From an uncultured Caulobacterales bacterium (GTDB lineage Bacteria > Pseudomonadota > Alphaproteobacteria > Caulobacterales > Caulobacteraceae): 63,939 nt of DNA. A program made the translations under genes and the position numbers. Positions 1 to 10,651 of this stretch are shown here, in pieces; within the stretch, counting starts at the first letter, position 1, and every line of letters begins with the position of its first letter. Below the pieces are notes generated by a model. The model made no database searches. It was not told where the DNA came from and worked only from the letters and a program-made list of their open reading frames with translations. Where the stretch lies: contig CAIOHT010000038.1 in the NCBI GenBank assembly GCA_903858185.1, forward strand, positions 1-63,939, written 5' to 3'.

Positions 1-1
1 C

Positions 2-361
2 CCGGAGGCCGATCCCGGTCGTTTCCCGCAACTGCCGCTGATTGTTGGCGAGGGCGCCAACCAGGGCGCCGCGCAGATCCTGCAGGCGGTCCACTCTCGC
101 CCGCGCCTCGTCGAACGTCTGGAAGCCATCGTGCGGGTCGACGGTCGTCGCTGGGACCTGCGGCTGAAGGATGGCGGCCTGGTGCAGCTTCCCGCCGTCG
201 AGGAAGAGTCGGCGTTGATCCAGCTGGATCAGCTGGATCAGCGTCAGCGCATTCTCGAACTTGGATTTGAACGTATCGACCTGCGTGAGCCCGGCATTGT
301 CGCCGTGCGCCCGCGCGGGGCGCCGTTGCCGGGCGAGCCGCTCGCCTCGGGCGGCGCATAG
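2..361 (+). CDS. ftsQ: Cell division protein FtsQ, C-terminal part (5' end outside window)
   Basis: The open frame runs in from the left edge and ends at TAG 359-361. FtsQ is a bitopic inner-membrane divisome protein that links early and late division proteins through its periplasmic POTRA and beta domains. Visible here is only the end of the beta domain: a segment around LPLIVGEGAN, then RRWDLRLKDGGLVQLP and a helical stretch before an Ala/Gly-rich tail. The gene lies 18 bases before ftsA, as expected in a division cluster. A small in-frame duplication of CAGCTGGAT (221-238) gives a QLDQLDQ run. The family call rests on this order plus the FtsQ-like C-terminal pattern. Confidence 0.86.
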   Translation, partial: PEADPGRFPQLPLIVGEGANQGAAQILQAVHSRPRLVERLEAIVRVDGRRWDLRLKDGGLVQLPAVEEESALIQLDQLDQRQRILELGFERIDLREPGIVAVRPRGAPLPGEPLASGGA

Positions 362-379
362 GGCTTTGGGGGACTTGGG

Positions 380-1717
380 GTGGTAAAGACTTTGACGCGG
401 CAGGAAGATCGCAAACAGGCTGGCGACAGCCTGAAGGCGGCGCTCGCCCGTCAGCCGGTGATCGCGGCCGTCGACCTGGGCGCCTCGAAGGTCGCCTGTT
501 TCGTGATGAAGCACGACGGCGTGCGCCGCTCCGATCGCACCCTGACCACGGCCGGCGTCGGCTATGTCCAGTCGCGCGGCGTGAAGGGCGCGACCATCTC
601 CAGCATGGATGAAGCCGCCGAAGCCATCGCGCTGGCGGTAGAACGGGCCGAATCCGTCGCCGGCGTCAGCGTCCAGGGCGTGACGATCGCCACAGCCGGC
701 GGCCAGATGCGGAGCGACCGCGTGTCCTCGCGCGTCTCCATCGGCGCCCGTCCGATCTCTGACAACGACTGTTCGCGGGCGCTGGCTGCGGCGCTGGACC
801 AGATCCGGCTGCCGGGCCGCCGGCCGTTGCACATCCTGCCGATCGCCTGGACGGTCGACAGCCAGAAGGGCGTGCGCGATCCGCGCGCCATGTTCGGCAA
901 GTCGCTTGGCGTCGACCTGGTGGTCGTCTCGATCGCAGAGACCATCTTCCAGACCCTGGGACATTGCGTGGAGCGCGCGCACCTGCAGTTCGAGGGCGTG
1001 GTTGCCGCGCCGTTCGTCTCGGCCCTGGCGGCCCTTGAAGAAGATGAGATGGATCTGGGCTGCGTCTGCATCGACATGGGCGCGGGCGTCACCTCCGCGG
1101 CCGTATTCAGCGGCGGCAGTCTGGTTCACGTCGAATGCCTCGCCGTCGGCGGGGAGCATGTGACCCAGGACATCGCCCGCGGCTTCTCCACATCCCGCGC
1201 CGGCGCGGAGCGCCTCAAGACCCTCCACGGCTCGGCTATCGCCTCGGCCAACGAGGATCGCGAGATGATCGAGGCCCCGCCGCGCGGCGATGATCCCGGC
1301 GCCAGCCCGGTCATCGCGCCGCGCTCCCTGCTCAAGGGCATCATCGCGCCGCGTGTCGAGGAGACGCTGGAACTCCTCCGTGAGCGCCTCAAGGCCTCCG
1401 GCGCGCCGATCGAGCCGGGCGCGGGCATCGTCCTGACCGGCGGCGCAAGCCAGTTGGCCGGCGTGCGTGAAGTCGCGGTTCGCGTTTTTGATCGTCCGGT
1501 TCGTCTGGGCCGCCCCCGTCGGGTGCCGCATCTGGCCGACGCCGTGACGGGGCCGGCGTTCTGCGCCGCCGCCGGCATTCTGCATCGCGCCGCCTTCGGT
1601 CCGCGCGAAGCAGTGTCGGCCAAAGCGCTCGCCGGCGCCCGTGTTCGCCGCGAACCCTTGGACCCCAAGGCCGGGCCCGTGGCCAAGGTCGCCGCCTGGC
1701 TGCGAGATAATTTGTAG
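380..1717 (+). CDS. ftsA: Cell division protein FtsA
   Basis: Actin-like ATPase that tethers FtsZ filaments to the inner membrane and recruits later divisome proteins. The 445-residue product shows the phosphate-1 motif AAVDLGASKVACFV (about 29-42), the phosphate-2 motif CIDMGAGVTSAAVFSGG (about 230-246) and the adenosine motif VLTGGASQLAGV (351-362). It ends in an amphipathic tail, VAKVAAWLRDNL, typical of the membrane-targeting helix. Start is GTG at 380, with a G-rich Shine-Dalgarno-like stretch just before it. The length is slightly above the roughly 420 residues of enterobacterial FtsA. It sits between ftsQ and ftsZ. Confidence 0.95.
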   Translation: MVKTLTRQEDRKQAGDSLKAALARQPVIAAVDLGASKVACFVMKHDGVRRSDRTLTTAGVGYVQSRGVKGATISSMDEAAEAIALAVERAESVAGVSVQGVTIATAGGQMRSDRVSSRVSIGARPISDNDCSRALAAALDQIRLPGRRPLHILPIAWTVDSQKGVRDPRAMFGKSLGVDLVVVSIAETIFQTLGHCVERAHLQFEGVVAAPFVSALAALEEDEMDLGCVCIDMGAGVTSAAVFSGGSLVHVECLAVGGEHVTQDIARGFSTSRAGAERLKTLHGSAIASANEDREMIEAPPRGDDPGASPVIAPRSLLKGIIAPRVEETLELLRERLKASGAPIEPGAGIVLTGGASQLAGVREVAVRVFDRPVRLGRPRRVPHLADAVTGPAFCAAAGILHRAAFGPREAVSAKALAGARVRREPLDPKAGPVAKVAAWLRDNL

Positions 1718-1732
1718 CAAGTAGGCTGCGGT

Positions 1733-1797
1733 GATTCGCGCAACCCCTTACGAATCAACAAATTTGCTCCGCAGACGTCTCGATCCCGCGCCGACTC
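1733..1797. promoter_or_regulatory. Cluster of three GANTC (CcrM-type) methylation sites upstream of ftsZ
   Basis: GATTC at 1733-1737, GAATC at 1752-1756 and GACTC at 1793-1797 fall within 65 bases in the ftsA-ftsZ gap. GANTC is the target of the cell-cycle DNA methyltransferase CcrM. In Caulobacter, ftsZ transcription is known to be stimulated by GANTC methylation. The density here is well above what base composition suggests. That the sites control ftsZ is inferred from position and from that precedent. Confidence 0.65.
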
Positions 1798-1808
1798 ACA
1801 GTATGCGG

Positions 1809-1823
1809 TTAACTGCCGATTAA
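1809..1823 (-). promoter_or_regulatory. CtrA box in the ftsZ promoter region
   Basis: TTAA (1809-1812), seven bases, then TTAA (1820-1823). Read on the minus strand this is TTAA-N7-TTAACC, the full consensus for the response regulator CtrA. A further TTAACC half-site lies at 1840-1845. In Caulobacter, CtrA represses ftsZ in swarmer cells. The site is about 95 bases before the ftsZ start and close to the GANTC cluster, so the same cell-cycle logic is likely. Confidence 0.8.
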
Positions 1824-1917
1824 GGATGTGGGTCCGATGTTAACCCCGCCGTAAGGCATTCCCGGCGGGTGGCTCGCCGGACCGTTCGAAAGAACAACAG
1901 GACGCGGGGTCCCGACT

Positions 1918-3450
1918 ATGAAGCTGTACGCACCACAGACGACCGAACTGAAGCCCAGGATTGTCGTATTCGGCATCGGCGGGGCTGGCGGAAACGCGGT
2001 CAACAACATGATTGAAGCCGGGCTGGAGGGTGTCGAGTTCGTCGTCGCCAATACCGACGCCCAGCAGCTTCAGTTCGCCAAGACGGATCGACGTATCCAG
2101 CTTGGTGTAACCACGACGCAGGGACTGGGCGCGGGCGCCCATCCTGAGGTCGGCATGAGCGCTGCGGAGGAGTCCTCGCCCGAGATCGGCGAGCATCTCG
2201 ACGGCGCTCACATGGTCTTCATCACCGCCGGCATGGGCGGCGGCACAGGCACGGGCGCGGCGCCGATCATCGCCAAGTGCGCGCGTGAACGCGGCATCCT
2301 GACGGTGGGTGTGGTCACCAAGCCCTTCCATTTCGAAGGCCGTCACCGCATGCGCCTGGCCGATGCAGGCATCGCCGAGCTGCAGCGCTACGTCGACACC
2401 CTGATCGTCATTCCCAACCAGAACCTGTTCCGCGTCGCCAACGAGCGTACGACCTTCGCTGAAGCCTTCGGCATGGCCGACCAGGTGCTGCATTCGGGCG
2501 TCCGTTCCATCACCGACCTGATGGTGCTGCCGGGCTTGATCAACCTCGACTTCGCCGACGTCCGCACGGTCATGACCGAGATGGGCAAGGCGATGATGGG
2601 CACCGGCGAGGCGACCGGCGAAGACCGCGCCCTGATGGCCGCCCAGAACGCCATCCAGAACCCGCTGCTCGACGAAGTCTCGCTCAAGGGCGCCAAGGCC
2701 GTGCTGGTCAACGTGACCGGTGGTCTCGACATGACCCTGCTCGAAGTCGATGAAGCGGCCAACGCCATCACCGATCAGGTCGATCCGGAAGCCAACGTCA
2801 TCTTCGGCGCGGCCTTCGATCCGGCGCTGGAAGGTTCGATCCGTGTTTCGGTGGTCGCCACCGGCATGGACGGCGCCTCGATCGCGGCGATCGAGCCGGC
2901 CCGTCCGCATCGCGTCAACGCCACAGCCAAGCCGCTGATCGTCGAGCCTGTTCAGCCGATCGCGGCCCAGCCTGCGCAGCCCGCCTATGAGCCGGTCCGC
3001 GCGACCGAGCCGGCCTATCAGCTCCGTCGCCCCGAGCCGACCTATGTCGAACCGGAACTGACCTTCGACGCCGAACAGACCGATCTGGGTTTTGAAGCGC
3101 CGTCGATCCCCGCGCAGCCGGCGATCATCACCCAACCCGCGCCGCAAGCGACGGTGCAGTTGGAAGCGCCGCGCACGGTGATCGTCGACCCGCTGGTCGC
3201 CGAGGACGATGAGTTCGATGCCCCGCTCTATGCCGACCCGCACTTCGAGGACAGCCGCCAGCAGCGGAAGGGCTTCCTGAGTCTGTTCGGCGGCCGCCCG
3301 CAGCAACAGCAGCGCTATGAAGGCCCGCCCGCCGTCCGCGCGACGGGGCGCGCCGCCACCGCCGCCCAGCCGCAGATGATGGAAGATGCGCGGGCCGACG
3401 AAGGCGAGGATCTCGAAATCCCCTCGTTCCTGCGCCGCCTGGCCAACTAG
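1918..3450 (+). CDS. ftsZ: Cell division GTPase FtsZ
   Basis: Tubulin-like GTPase that forms the cytokinetic ring. The 510-residue product has [11 protein letters not shown] (about 21-31), the tubulin signature GGGTGTG (107-113), the T7-loop region and [17 protein letters not shown] long Pro/Ala/Glu-rich linker (about 320-495) follows, then the conserved C-terminal peptide [14 protein letters not shown] (497-510) that binds FtsA and other partners. The long linker and this exact type of tail are typical of Caulobacter-group FtsZ. Start is ATG at 1918. Its own 200-base upstream region carries a CtrA box and GANTC sites, and a strong intrinsic terminator follows, so it can be transcribed independently of ftsA. 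Confidence 0.98.
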   Translation: MKLYAPQTTELKPRIVVFGIGGAGGNAVNNMIEAGLEGVEFVVANTDAQQLQFAKTDRRIQLGVTTTQGLGAGAHPEVGMSAAEESSPEIGEHLDGAHMVFITAGMGGGTGTGAAPIIAKCARERGILTVGVVTKPFHFEGRHRMRLADAGIAELQRYVDTLIVIPNQNLFRVANERTTFAEAFGMADQVLHSGVRSITDLMVLPGLINLDFADVRTVMTEMGKAMMGTGEATGEDRALMAAQNAIQNPLLDEVSLKGAKAVLVNVTGGLDMTLLEVDEAANAITDQVDPEANVIFGAAFDPALEGSIRVSVVATGMDGASIAAIEPARPHRVNATAKPLIVEPVQPIAAQPAQPAYEPVRATEPAYQLRRPEPTYVEPELTFDAEQTDLGFEAPSIPAQPAIITQPAPQATVQLEAPRTVIVDPLVAEDDEFDAPLYADPHFEDSRQQRKGFLSLFGGRPQQQQRYEGPPAVRATGRAATAAQPQMMEDARADEGEDLEIPSFLRRLAN

Positions 3451-3500
3451 CCTCACACGGGAAAAGCCGGGAAACCGGCTCAACTGCCAGCGTTACCGAT

Positions 3501-3541
3501 CCCGGTCGGGCTGTTACAGCCCGGCCGGGGTTTTCGTTTTT
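3501..3541 (+). terminator. Rho-independent terminator after ftsZ
   Basis: A 13-base stem (3501-3513 with 3517-3529, one G-T pair) closes on the triloop TTA. It is followed by a T-rich tail (TTTT-CG-TTTTT, 3531-3541). It lies 50 bases after the ftsZ stop and separates ftsZ from lpxC. Confidence 0.88.
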
Positions 3542-3679
3542 GCCAACAGTTTCAGTGGCTTAAAAGGGTAACAATCCGAAACAGGGTTTGTTTTGCCGCG
3601 TTGCAGCATAGCTCCTAAATGGCATGCAGGGGGTTGAGCGGCCGCGAATGGCCCTCGGCAGTCAGTCAAAGGGTTCTTC

Positions 3680-4576
3680 GTGTCCGTGTCGGCGTATCAT
3701 CAGCACACTGTGGCCGGCCCCGTGATCTTCGCGGGTATTGGCGTCCACACCGGCGCGCATGTGCGGGTCGCGGTGCGTCCTGCAGCGCCGAACGCCGGCA
3801 TTACCTTCGTGCGGACCGACATCAAGACCGGCGACAACGCCATTCATGTTTCCGCAGAGGCCGTCGGCCAGACCCGTCTGGGCACAGTGATCAACAACGC
3901 CGCGGGTGCGACGGTTTCGACCATCGAACACCTGATGGCCGCGATGTCGGCCCTGGCGATCGATAACGCCGTGGTCGAACTGGACGGTCCGGAAGTTCCG
4001 ATCCTCGATGGTTCGGCCGCCGTCTTCATCCAGATCCTCGACCGCGCCGGCCGCCGCCGCCAGGAGGCCGCGCGCAGTTTCATCGAGGTGCTGGAGCCGA
4101 TCGAGGTGGTCGAGGGCGACAAGACCGCCGCCCTGCTGCCCTGCGACGGCTTCGAGATGGCCTTCGAGATCCAGTTCGACTCAGCGCCGATCGGTCGCCA
4201 GCGTGTCGACCTGGAGATCACCGAGCAGTCGTTCCGCGATGAACTCGCCGATTGCCGCACCTTCGGTTTCCTGAAGGACGTCGAGGCCCTGCGTGCGGCC
4301 GGCCTGGCCCGCGGCGCCTCGATGGAGAACGCTGTGGTCCTTGACGGCGACCGTGTTCTGAACCCGGAAGGCCTGCGCCGCCCGGACGAATTCGTGCGCC
4401 ACAAGGCCCTGGACGCCGTGGGCGATCTTTATGTGCTCGGCGCGCCGCTGCTGGCCCGCTTCGAGGGGCTCTACGCGGGCCACGGACTGAACAACCAGCT
4501 GGTGCGGGCGCTGATGGCCAATCCGCAGGCCTGGCGGGTCCGCACCTTCGCGCCTGAACTCGCCCGCGTCGGCTGA
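3680..4576 (+). CDS. lpxC: UDP-3-O-acyl-N-acetylglucosamine deacetylase LpxC
   Basis: Zinc-dependent deacetylase for the committed step of lipid A synthesis in the cytoplasm. The 298-residue product has the N-terminal GIGVHTG motif, the zinc ligands H84 (EHLMAA), H241 and D245 (HKALDAVGD), and the catalytic H268 (GHGLNNQL). ELDGPEVPILDGS and DCRTFGF are also present. GTG at 3680 is chosen because AAAGGG (3668-3673) lies just upstream; GTG at 3686 is an alternative. The position directly after ftsZ is the common one in this group. Confidence 0.96.
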   Translation: MSVSAYHQHTVAGPVIFAGIGVHTGAHVRVAVRPAAPNAGITFVRTDIKTGDNAIHVSAEAVGQTRLGTVINNAAGATVSTIEHLMAAMSALAIDNAVVELDGPEVPILDGSAAVFIQILDRAGRRRQEAARSFIEVLEPIEVVEGDKTAALLPCDGFEMAFEIQFDSAPIGRQRVDLEITEQSFRDELADCRTFGFLKDVEALRAAGLARGASMENAVVLDGDRVLNPEGLRRPDEFVRHKALDAVGDLYVLGAPLLARFEGLYAGHGLNNQLVRALMANPQAWRVRTFAPELARVG

Positions 4577-4667
4577 TCACGCTCCGCCGCATTTGCGCCC
4601 GCCTTTGTGTGGTGTAGAAGCCGAAGGCTGCGCTCGGGGCGCACCAACGCGTTCGAAGTGAGGGTAC

Positions 4668-5639
4668 GTGCTTCCTAGATCGACTGGCCGGGCGGCCCTT
4701 CTCATTCTCGCCATCGCTGTTTCGCTCACGGCCGCAGGGTGCGCGCGCGAAAAGCCCAAGCCCCGCCTGGCGTATGAAGAGCGCCCCGTCGAGCTGCTCT
4801 ATTCCACGGGTGCGTTCCGGCTGGACCAGCGCCGCTGGACCGAGGCCGTCGCCTACTTCCAGGAAGTCGAACGCCAGCACCCCTATTCGGAGTGGTCGCG
4901 CCGGGCGATTCTGATGACCGGCTACGCCCACTACCAGGCCAACATGTACGCCGACGCGATCAAGGATTCGGAGCGGTTCATCCAGCTCTATCCGGGCAAC
5001 GCGTCGGTCGTTTACGCCTACTATCTCAAGTCCATCTGCTACTTCGAACAGATCGTCGACGTGGGCCGTGACCAGGCCGCGACGGAGCAGGCGCTCGCCT
5101 CGCTGAACGAGGTCGTCCAGCGCTTCCCGCGCAGCGAATATGCGGCCGATGCGCGGCTCAAGATCGACATGGTCAACGACCAGCTGGCCGGCAAGGAAAT
5201 GGCCATCGGCCGCTACTACCTGCGTCAGGGCCAGACAATCGCCGCCATCGGGCGTTTCCGCACCGTGGTCGACCGCTATCAGACGACCACCCACACGCCG
5301 GAAGCCCTCTACCGTCTCGTCGAAAGCTACCTGACCGTCGGTCTGCTGCAGGAGGCGACCAACAACGGCGCGGTGCTGGGCCATAACTTCCCCGGTGATC
5401 CCTGGTACACCGACGCCTACAACCTGCTGACCGATCGCGGTCTGCAGCCTGCGATCGAGCCCAAGACCCCCGGCGCCAAGCGCAGCTATCTCGACCGCCT
5501 GCTGGGTCGCGGTTCCGCCCTGCCGCCGCCGCTTGAAGCCACACCGCCGGCTCTGGCGACGCCGCCTGCCGAGCCGGTCGCGCCTGCTGCCGCTGAGCCT
5601 GAGAAAAAGGGTCTGTTCGGGCGACTGTTCCGACGCTGA
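4668..5639 (+). CDS. bamD: Outer membrane assembly lipoprotein BamD (ComL)
   Basis: Lipoprotein of the BAM complex that folds beta-barrel proteins into the outer membrane. The 323-residue product starts with a lipoprotein signal peptide whose lipobox (TAAGC) puts the lipidated cysteine at residue 25. TPR-like helices follow (for example WTEAVAYFQEVERQHPYSEWSRRA and VYAYYLKSICYF, given here as separate family hallmarks). The C-terminal 70 residues are Pro/Ala-rich and end in a basic LFGRLFRR. Start is GTG at 4668. It lies 91 bases after lpxC and 29 bases before recN. Confidence 0.93.
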   Translation: MLPRSTGRAALLILAIAVSLTAAGCAREKPKPRLAYEERPVELLYSTGAFRLDQRRWTEAVAYFQEVERQHPYSEWSRRAILMTGYAHYQANMYADAIKDSERFIQLYPGNASVVYAYYLKSICYFEQIVDVGRDQAATEQALASLNEVVQRFPRSEYAADARLKIDMVNDQLAGKEMAIGRYYLRQGQTIAAIGRFRTVVDRYQTTTHTPEALYRLVESYLTVGLLQEATNNGAVLGHNFPGDPWYTDAYNLLTDRGLQPAIEPKTPGAKRSYLDRLLGRGSALPPPLEATPPALATPPAEPVAPAAAEPEKKGLFGRLFRR

Positions 5640-5668
5640 CTTTCTGAAAATCAGGCTAGACTGCGGTC

Positions 5669-7366
5669 ATGCTCATCGGGCTGGCCATTCGCGACGTCGT
5701 GTTGATCGAGGCGCTTGATCTCGCCATCGGTCCTGGCTTGACCGCGCTCACCGGCGAGACGGGCGCGGGCAAGTCGATCATCCTCGACGCCCTGGGCCTG
5801 GCTACCGGCGCTCGCGCCGACGCCGGACTGGTGCGACGCGGTGCGGCCCAGGCCAGTGCCACCGCGATCTTTTCGCCGCCGGCCGACCACGCTGTCTGGG
5901 CGCTGCTCGACGAGAAGGGCCTCAGCTACGAGCGCGACGAGGATCTGGTCCTGCGCCGCCAGCTGTCGGCCGACGGCCGCAGCCGCGCCTTCGTCAACGA
6001 TCAGGCCACCGGCGTGGCGGCGCTCAAGGAACTGGGCGCGCTGCTGCTCGAGGTTCACGGCCAGCACGAAACCGTCGGCCTGCTCGATCCGCGCACCCAT
6101 CGCGCGCTGCTCGACGCCTTCGGCGGCGTGTCGCTGGGCGCTGTCGCCTCGGCCTGGAGCGGCTGGCGGGCGGCGCGGGAGCGGGCCGGAGCGCTGCGCG
6201 ACCAGGCCGCGAACTCCGAGGCTGAGATCGAGGAGCTGACCCTTCGCCTTGGCGAACTGGATCGGCTCGACCCCCGCGAGGGCGAAGAAACCGCCCTGGC
6301 CGAGGAGCGGGCGCTGCTGGGCGCCGCCGAGAAGGCGCTGGGCGACGTCGACGCGGCGCGGGACAGCCTGGGCGGGGAGAGCACCGCCAACCGCCTGTCG
6401 CAGTCTTTCCGTGCCCTGGAGCGGGCGCGGGAGCGCGCCATCCAGGCTGGCGCGGCCGCCGATGGTCCCGCTGTCCAGCGCCTGACTGCGGCCGCCGAGG
6501 CTGTCGACCGCGCCGTCAGCGAGGTCCGCGAGGCCGAGGCCGCCATCGACCACGCGGCCCAGGCCTTCGATCTGGACCCCAAGCGTCTGGAGGAAGCCGA
6601 GGAGCGGCTGTTCGCCCTGCGCGCCATGGCCCGCAAGCTGACGGTCGCCGTGGAATCGCTTCCGGCCGTCCGCGCCGATTTCGCCGCCCGGCTCCGGGCC
6701 GTGGAAACGTCCGGCGAGGCCCTGCGCGAGGCCGAGACGGCGGAGGCCGCCGCCCGCGCGGCCTATATGACGGCCGCCGCGACCCTGTCCGCCGAACGCC
6801 GCGCCGCGGGTGATCGTCTGGCCCGGGCCGTCGAGGAAGAACTGGCGCCGCTGAAACTCGAGAAGGCCCGCTTCCGCGCCGCAGTGGAACCGCTGGGCGA
6901 AGATCGCGCCGGGCCGTCGGGCGTCGACCGGGTCGCCTTCGAGATCTGCACCAACCCCGGCGCGCCGTTCGGACCGCTGGAGGCCATCGCCTCGGGCGGT
7001 GAACTGGCCCGCTTCGCCCTGGCGCTGAAGGCGGCGCTGGCCGGACGGGTAAAGGGTGCCCAGCCGCTGATGATCTTCGACGAGGTCGACCAGGGCGTCG
7101 GCGGCGCCGTGGCCGACGCCGTCGGCCTGCGCCTGCGCCGGCTGGCCGGCGAGGCCCAGGTGCTTGTGGTCACCCACAGTCCGCAGGTCGCCGCGAGAGC
7201 GCACGCCCACTGGCGCATCAGCAAGAGCGGCGACGACACGGCCCTCCGCACGGGCGTGGAGACCCTCTCGGCCAACGCCCGCGAGGAAGAGATCGCCCGG
7301 ATGTTGTCGGGAGCCGAGATCACCGACGCGGCCCGCGCCGCGGCCAGGGCGCTGATCGGCGCCTAG
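5669..7366 (+). CDS. recN: DNA repair ATPase RecN
   Basis: SMC-like protein for double-strand break repair. The 565-residue product shows Walker A GETGAGKS (29-36), a central Ala/Glu/Arg-rich coiled coil, the ABC signature region IASGGELARFALALK and Walker B LMIFDEVDQGVGG. A final histidine-switch region, VLVVTHSPQVAARAHAHW, follows. Start is ATG at 5669, 29 bases after bamD, so the two probably share a transcript. Length is typical of the family. Confidence 0.95.
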   Translation: MLIGLAIRDVVLIEALDLAIGPGLTALTGETGAGKSIILDALGLATGARADAGLVRRGAAQASATAIFSPPADHAVWALLDEKGLSYERDEDLVLRRQLSADGRSRAFVNDQATGVAALKELGALLLEVHGQHETVGLLDPRTHRALLDAFGGVSLGAVASAWSGWRAARERAGALRDQAANSEAEIEELTLRLGELDRLDPREGEETALAEERALLGAAEKALGDVDAARDSLGGESTANRLSQSFRALERARERAIQAGAAADGPAVQRLTAAAEAVDRAVSEVREAEAAIDHAAQAFDLDPKRLEEAEERLFALRAMARKLTVAVESLPAVRADFAARLRAVETSGEALREAETAEAAARAAYMTAAATLSAERRAAGDRLARAVEEELAPLKLEKARFRAAVEPLGEDRAGPSGVDRVAFEICTNPGAPFGPLEAIASGGELARFALALKAALAGRVKGAQPLMIFDEVDQGVGGAVADAVGLRLRRLAGEAQVLVVTHSPQVAARAHAHWRISKSGDDTALRTGVETLSANAREEEIARMLSGAEITDAARAAARALIGA

Positions 7367-9845
<2,479 letters not shown>

Positions 9846-9847
9846 CT

Positions 9848-9942
9848 GTCATCCCGGCCGCAGCGAAGCGGAGAGCCGGGACCCGGATCCGGCCGGTGTT
9901 TGACCTCGGTCCCGGACCGGCCTGGCGGCCGTCCGGGATGAC
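9848..9942. repeat. Intergenic inverted repeat after ligA
   Basis: GTCATCCCGG (9848-9857) pairs exactly with CCGGGATGAC (9933-9942). Inner arms with GGGACC / GGTCCC give a nested palindrome. It lies between the ligA stop and the end of the convergent gene at 9957, where it could serve as a bidirectional transcription end. There is no T-run. Confidence 0.6.
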
Positions 9943-9956
9943 AATGGAGGTCGGCG

Positions 9957-10610
9957 TTACGCCTCGTCCCGGTTGATCCCCCGATCCGCGAGCCAGGCCA
10001 CCGCCGTGACCGCCAGATAGACGATCAGCCCGAGCCGAGCGAAGGCGAAGGCCGAGCCCGCCGGTTCGGACAACTCGCCGACCATCTGCAGCGCGACCAG
10101 GAAGGTCAGGAACAGCAGCGCCGGCCAGGCGGTGCGTCCAAAGCGCCCCCGGTTCCACAGCCAGCAGGCGCCGGCGATGGCGATCAGTCCCATTTCGAGG
10201 GTCTTCTCCGCGCCGGGGAAGTTCCACAGCGCCAGGCCGACCTTCTCGCCGCCCGGCCAGATTTCAAGGTCAGGTCGATGCACCAGCCAGTCCGTCGCCC
10301 AGTGGGAAAAGACCACCAGCCCGACCATCGCCGCCGTCCACCACGGCACGCGCAGGAGGAAGCGCGCCAGCAGCAGGCCGGCGATCGACCAGACCACCGC
10401 CGCGGGCAGGCTGTGGGTCCAGGGCATGTGTTCGAGGACCAGCGGGCTGCCGGGCAGCTCGGGATCGAAGCTGACCCGCTCCACCCCGGCCATGACCAGG
10501 GCGCTCCAGCCGATGTCGAGCAACTGGGCCGCGCCGATGTAGCTCCACAGCGGCGCCTTGGGCGCAATGGCCTTGCCCAGGATGGCGGCGGCGTAGTGTC
10601 CGACGAACAT
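9957..10610 (-). CDS. YdjM-like (metal-dependent hydrolase type) inner-membrane protein
   Basis: A 217-residue integral membrane protein with about five to six hydrophobic segments. It starts MFVGHYAAAILGKAIAP and carries conserved polar positions inside membrane segments: H5, MPWTHSLPA, and SHWATDWLVH. That pattern of His/Asp in helices matches the YdjM / DUF457 family of putative membrane-bound metal-dependent hydrolases, whose function is not established. It converges on ligA across a palindromic repeat and is followed upstream by the aminopeptidase gene on the same strand. Confidence 0.75.
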   Translation of the reverse strand: MFVGHYAAAILGKAIAPKAPLWSYIGAAQLLDIGWSALVMAGVERVSFDPELPGSPLVLEHMPWTHSLPAAVVWSIAGLLLARFLLRVPWWTAAMVGLVVFSHWATDWLVHRPDLEIWPGGEKVGLALWNFPGAEKTLEMGLIAIAGACWLWNRGRFGRTAWPALLFLTFLVALQMVGELSEPAGSAFAFARLGLIVYLAVTAVAWLADRGINRDEA

Positions 10611-10651
10611 GGCGTCCTCCCCCGAGTGACCTCAGCCGAGGGTGGCGCCGT

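Noticed and set aside
1733..1756. GATTCG ... CGAATC as a terminator hairpin for ftsA
   Set aside because: Only six paired bases with a 12-base loop and no T-run; the symmetry follows from having two GANTC sites in opposite orientation.
1840..3483. A 547-codon open frame on the minus strand across ftsZ
   Set aside because: It mirrors the third-codon GC bias of ftsZ, has low-complexity His/Arg/Gly content and no recognisable domain; ftsZ on the plus strand is certain.
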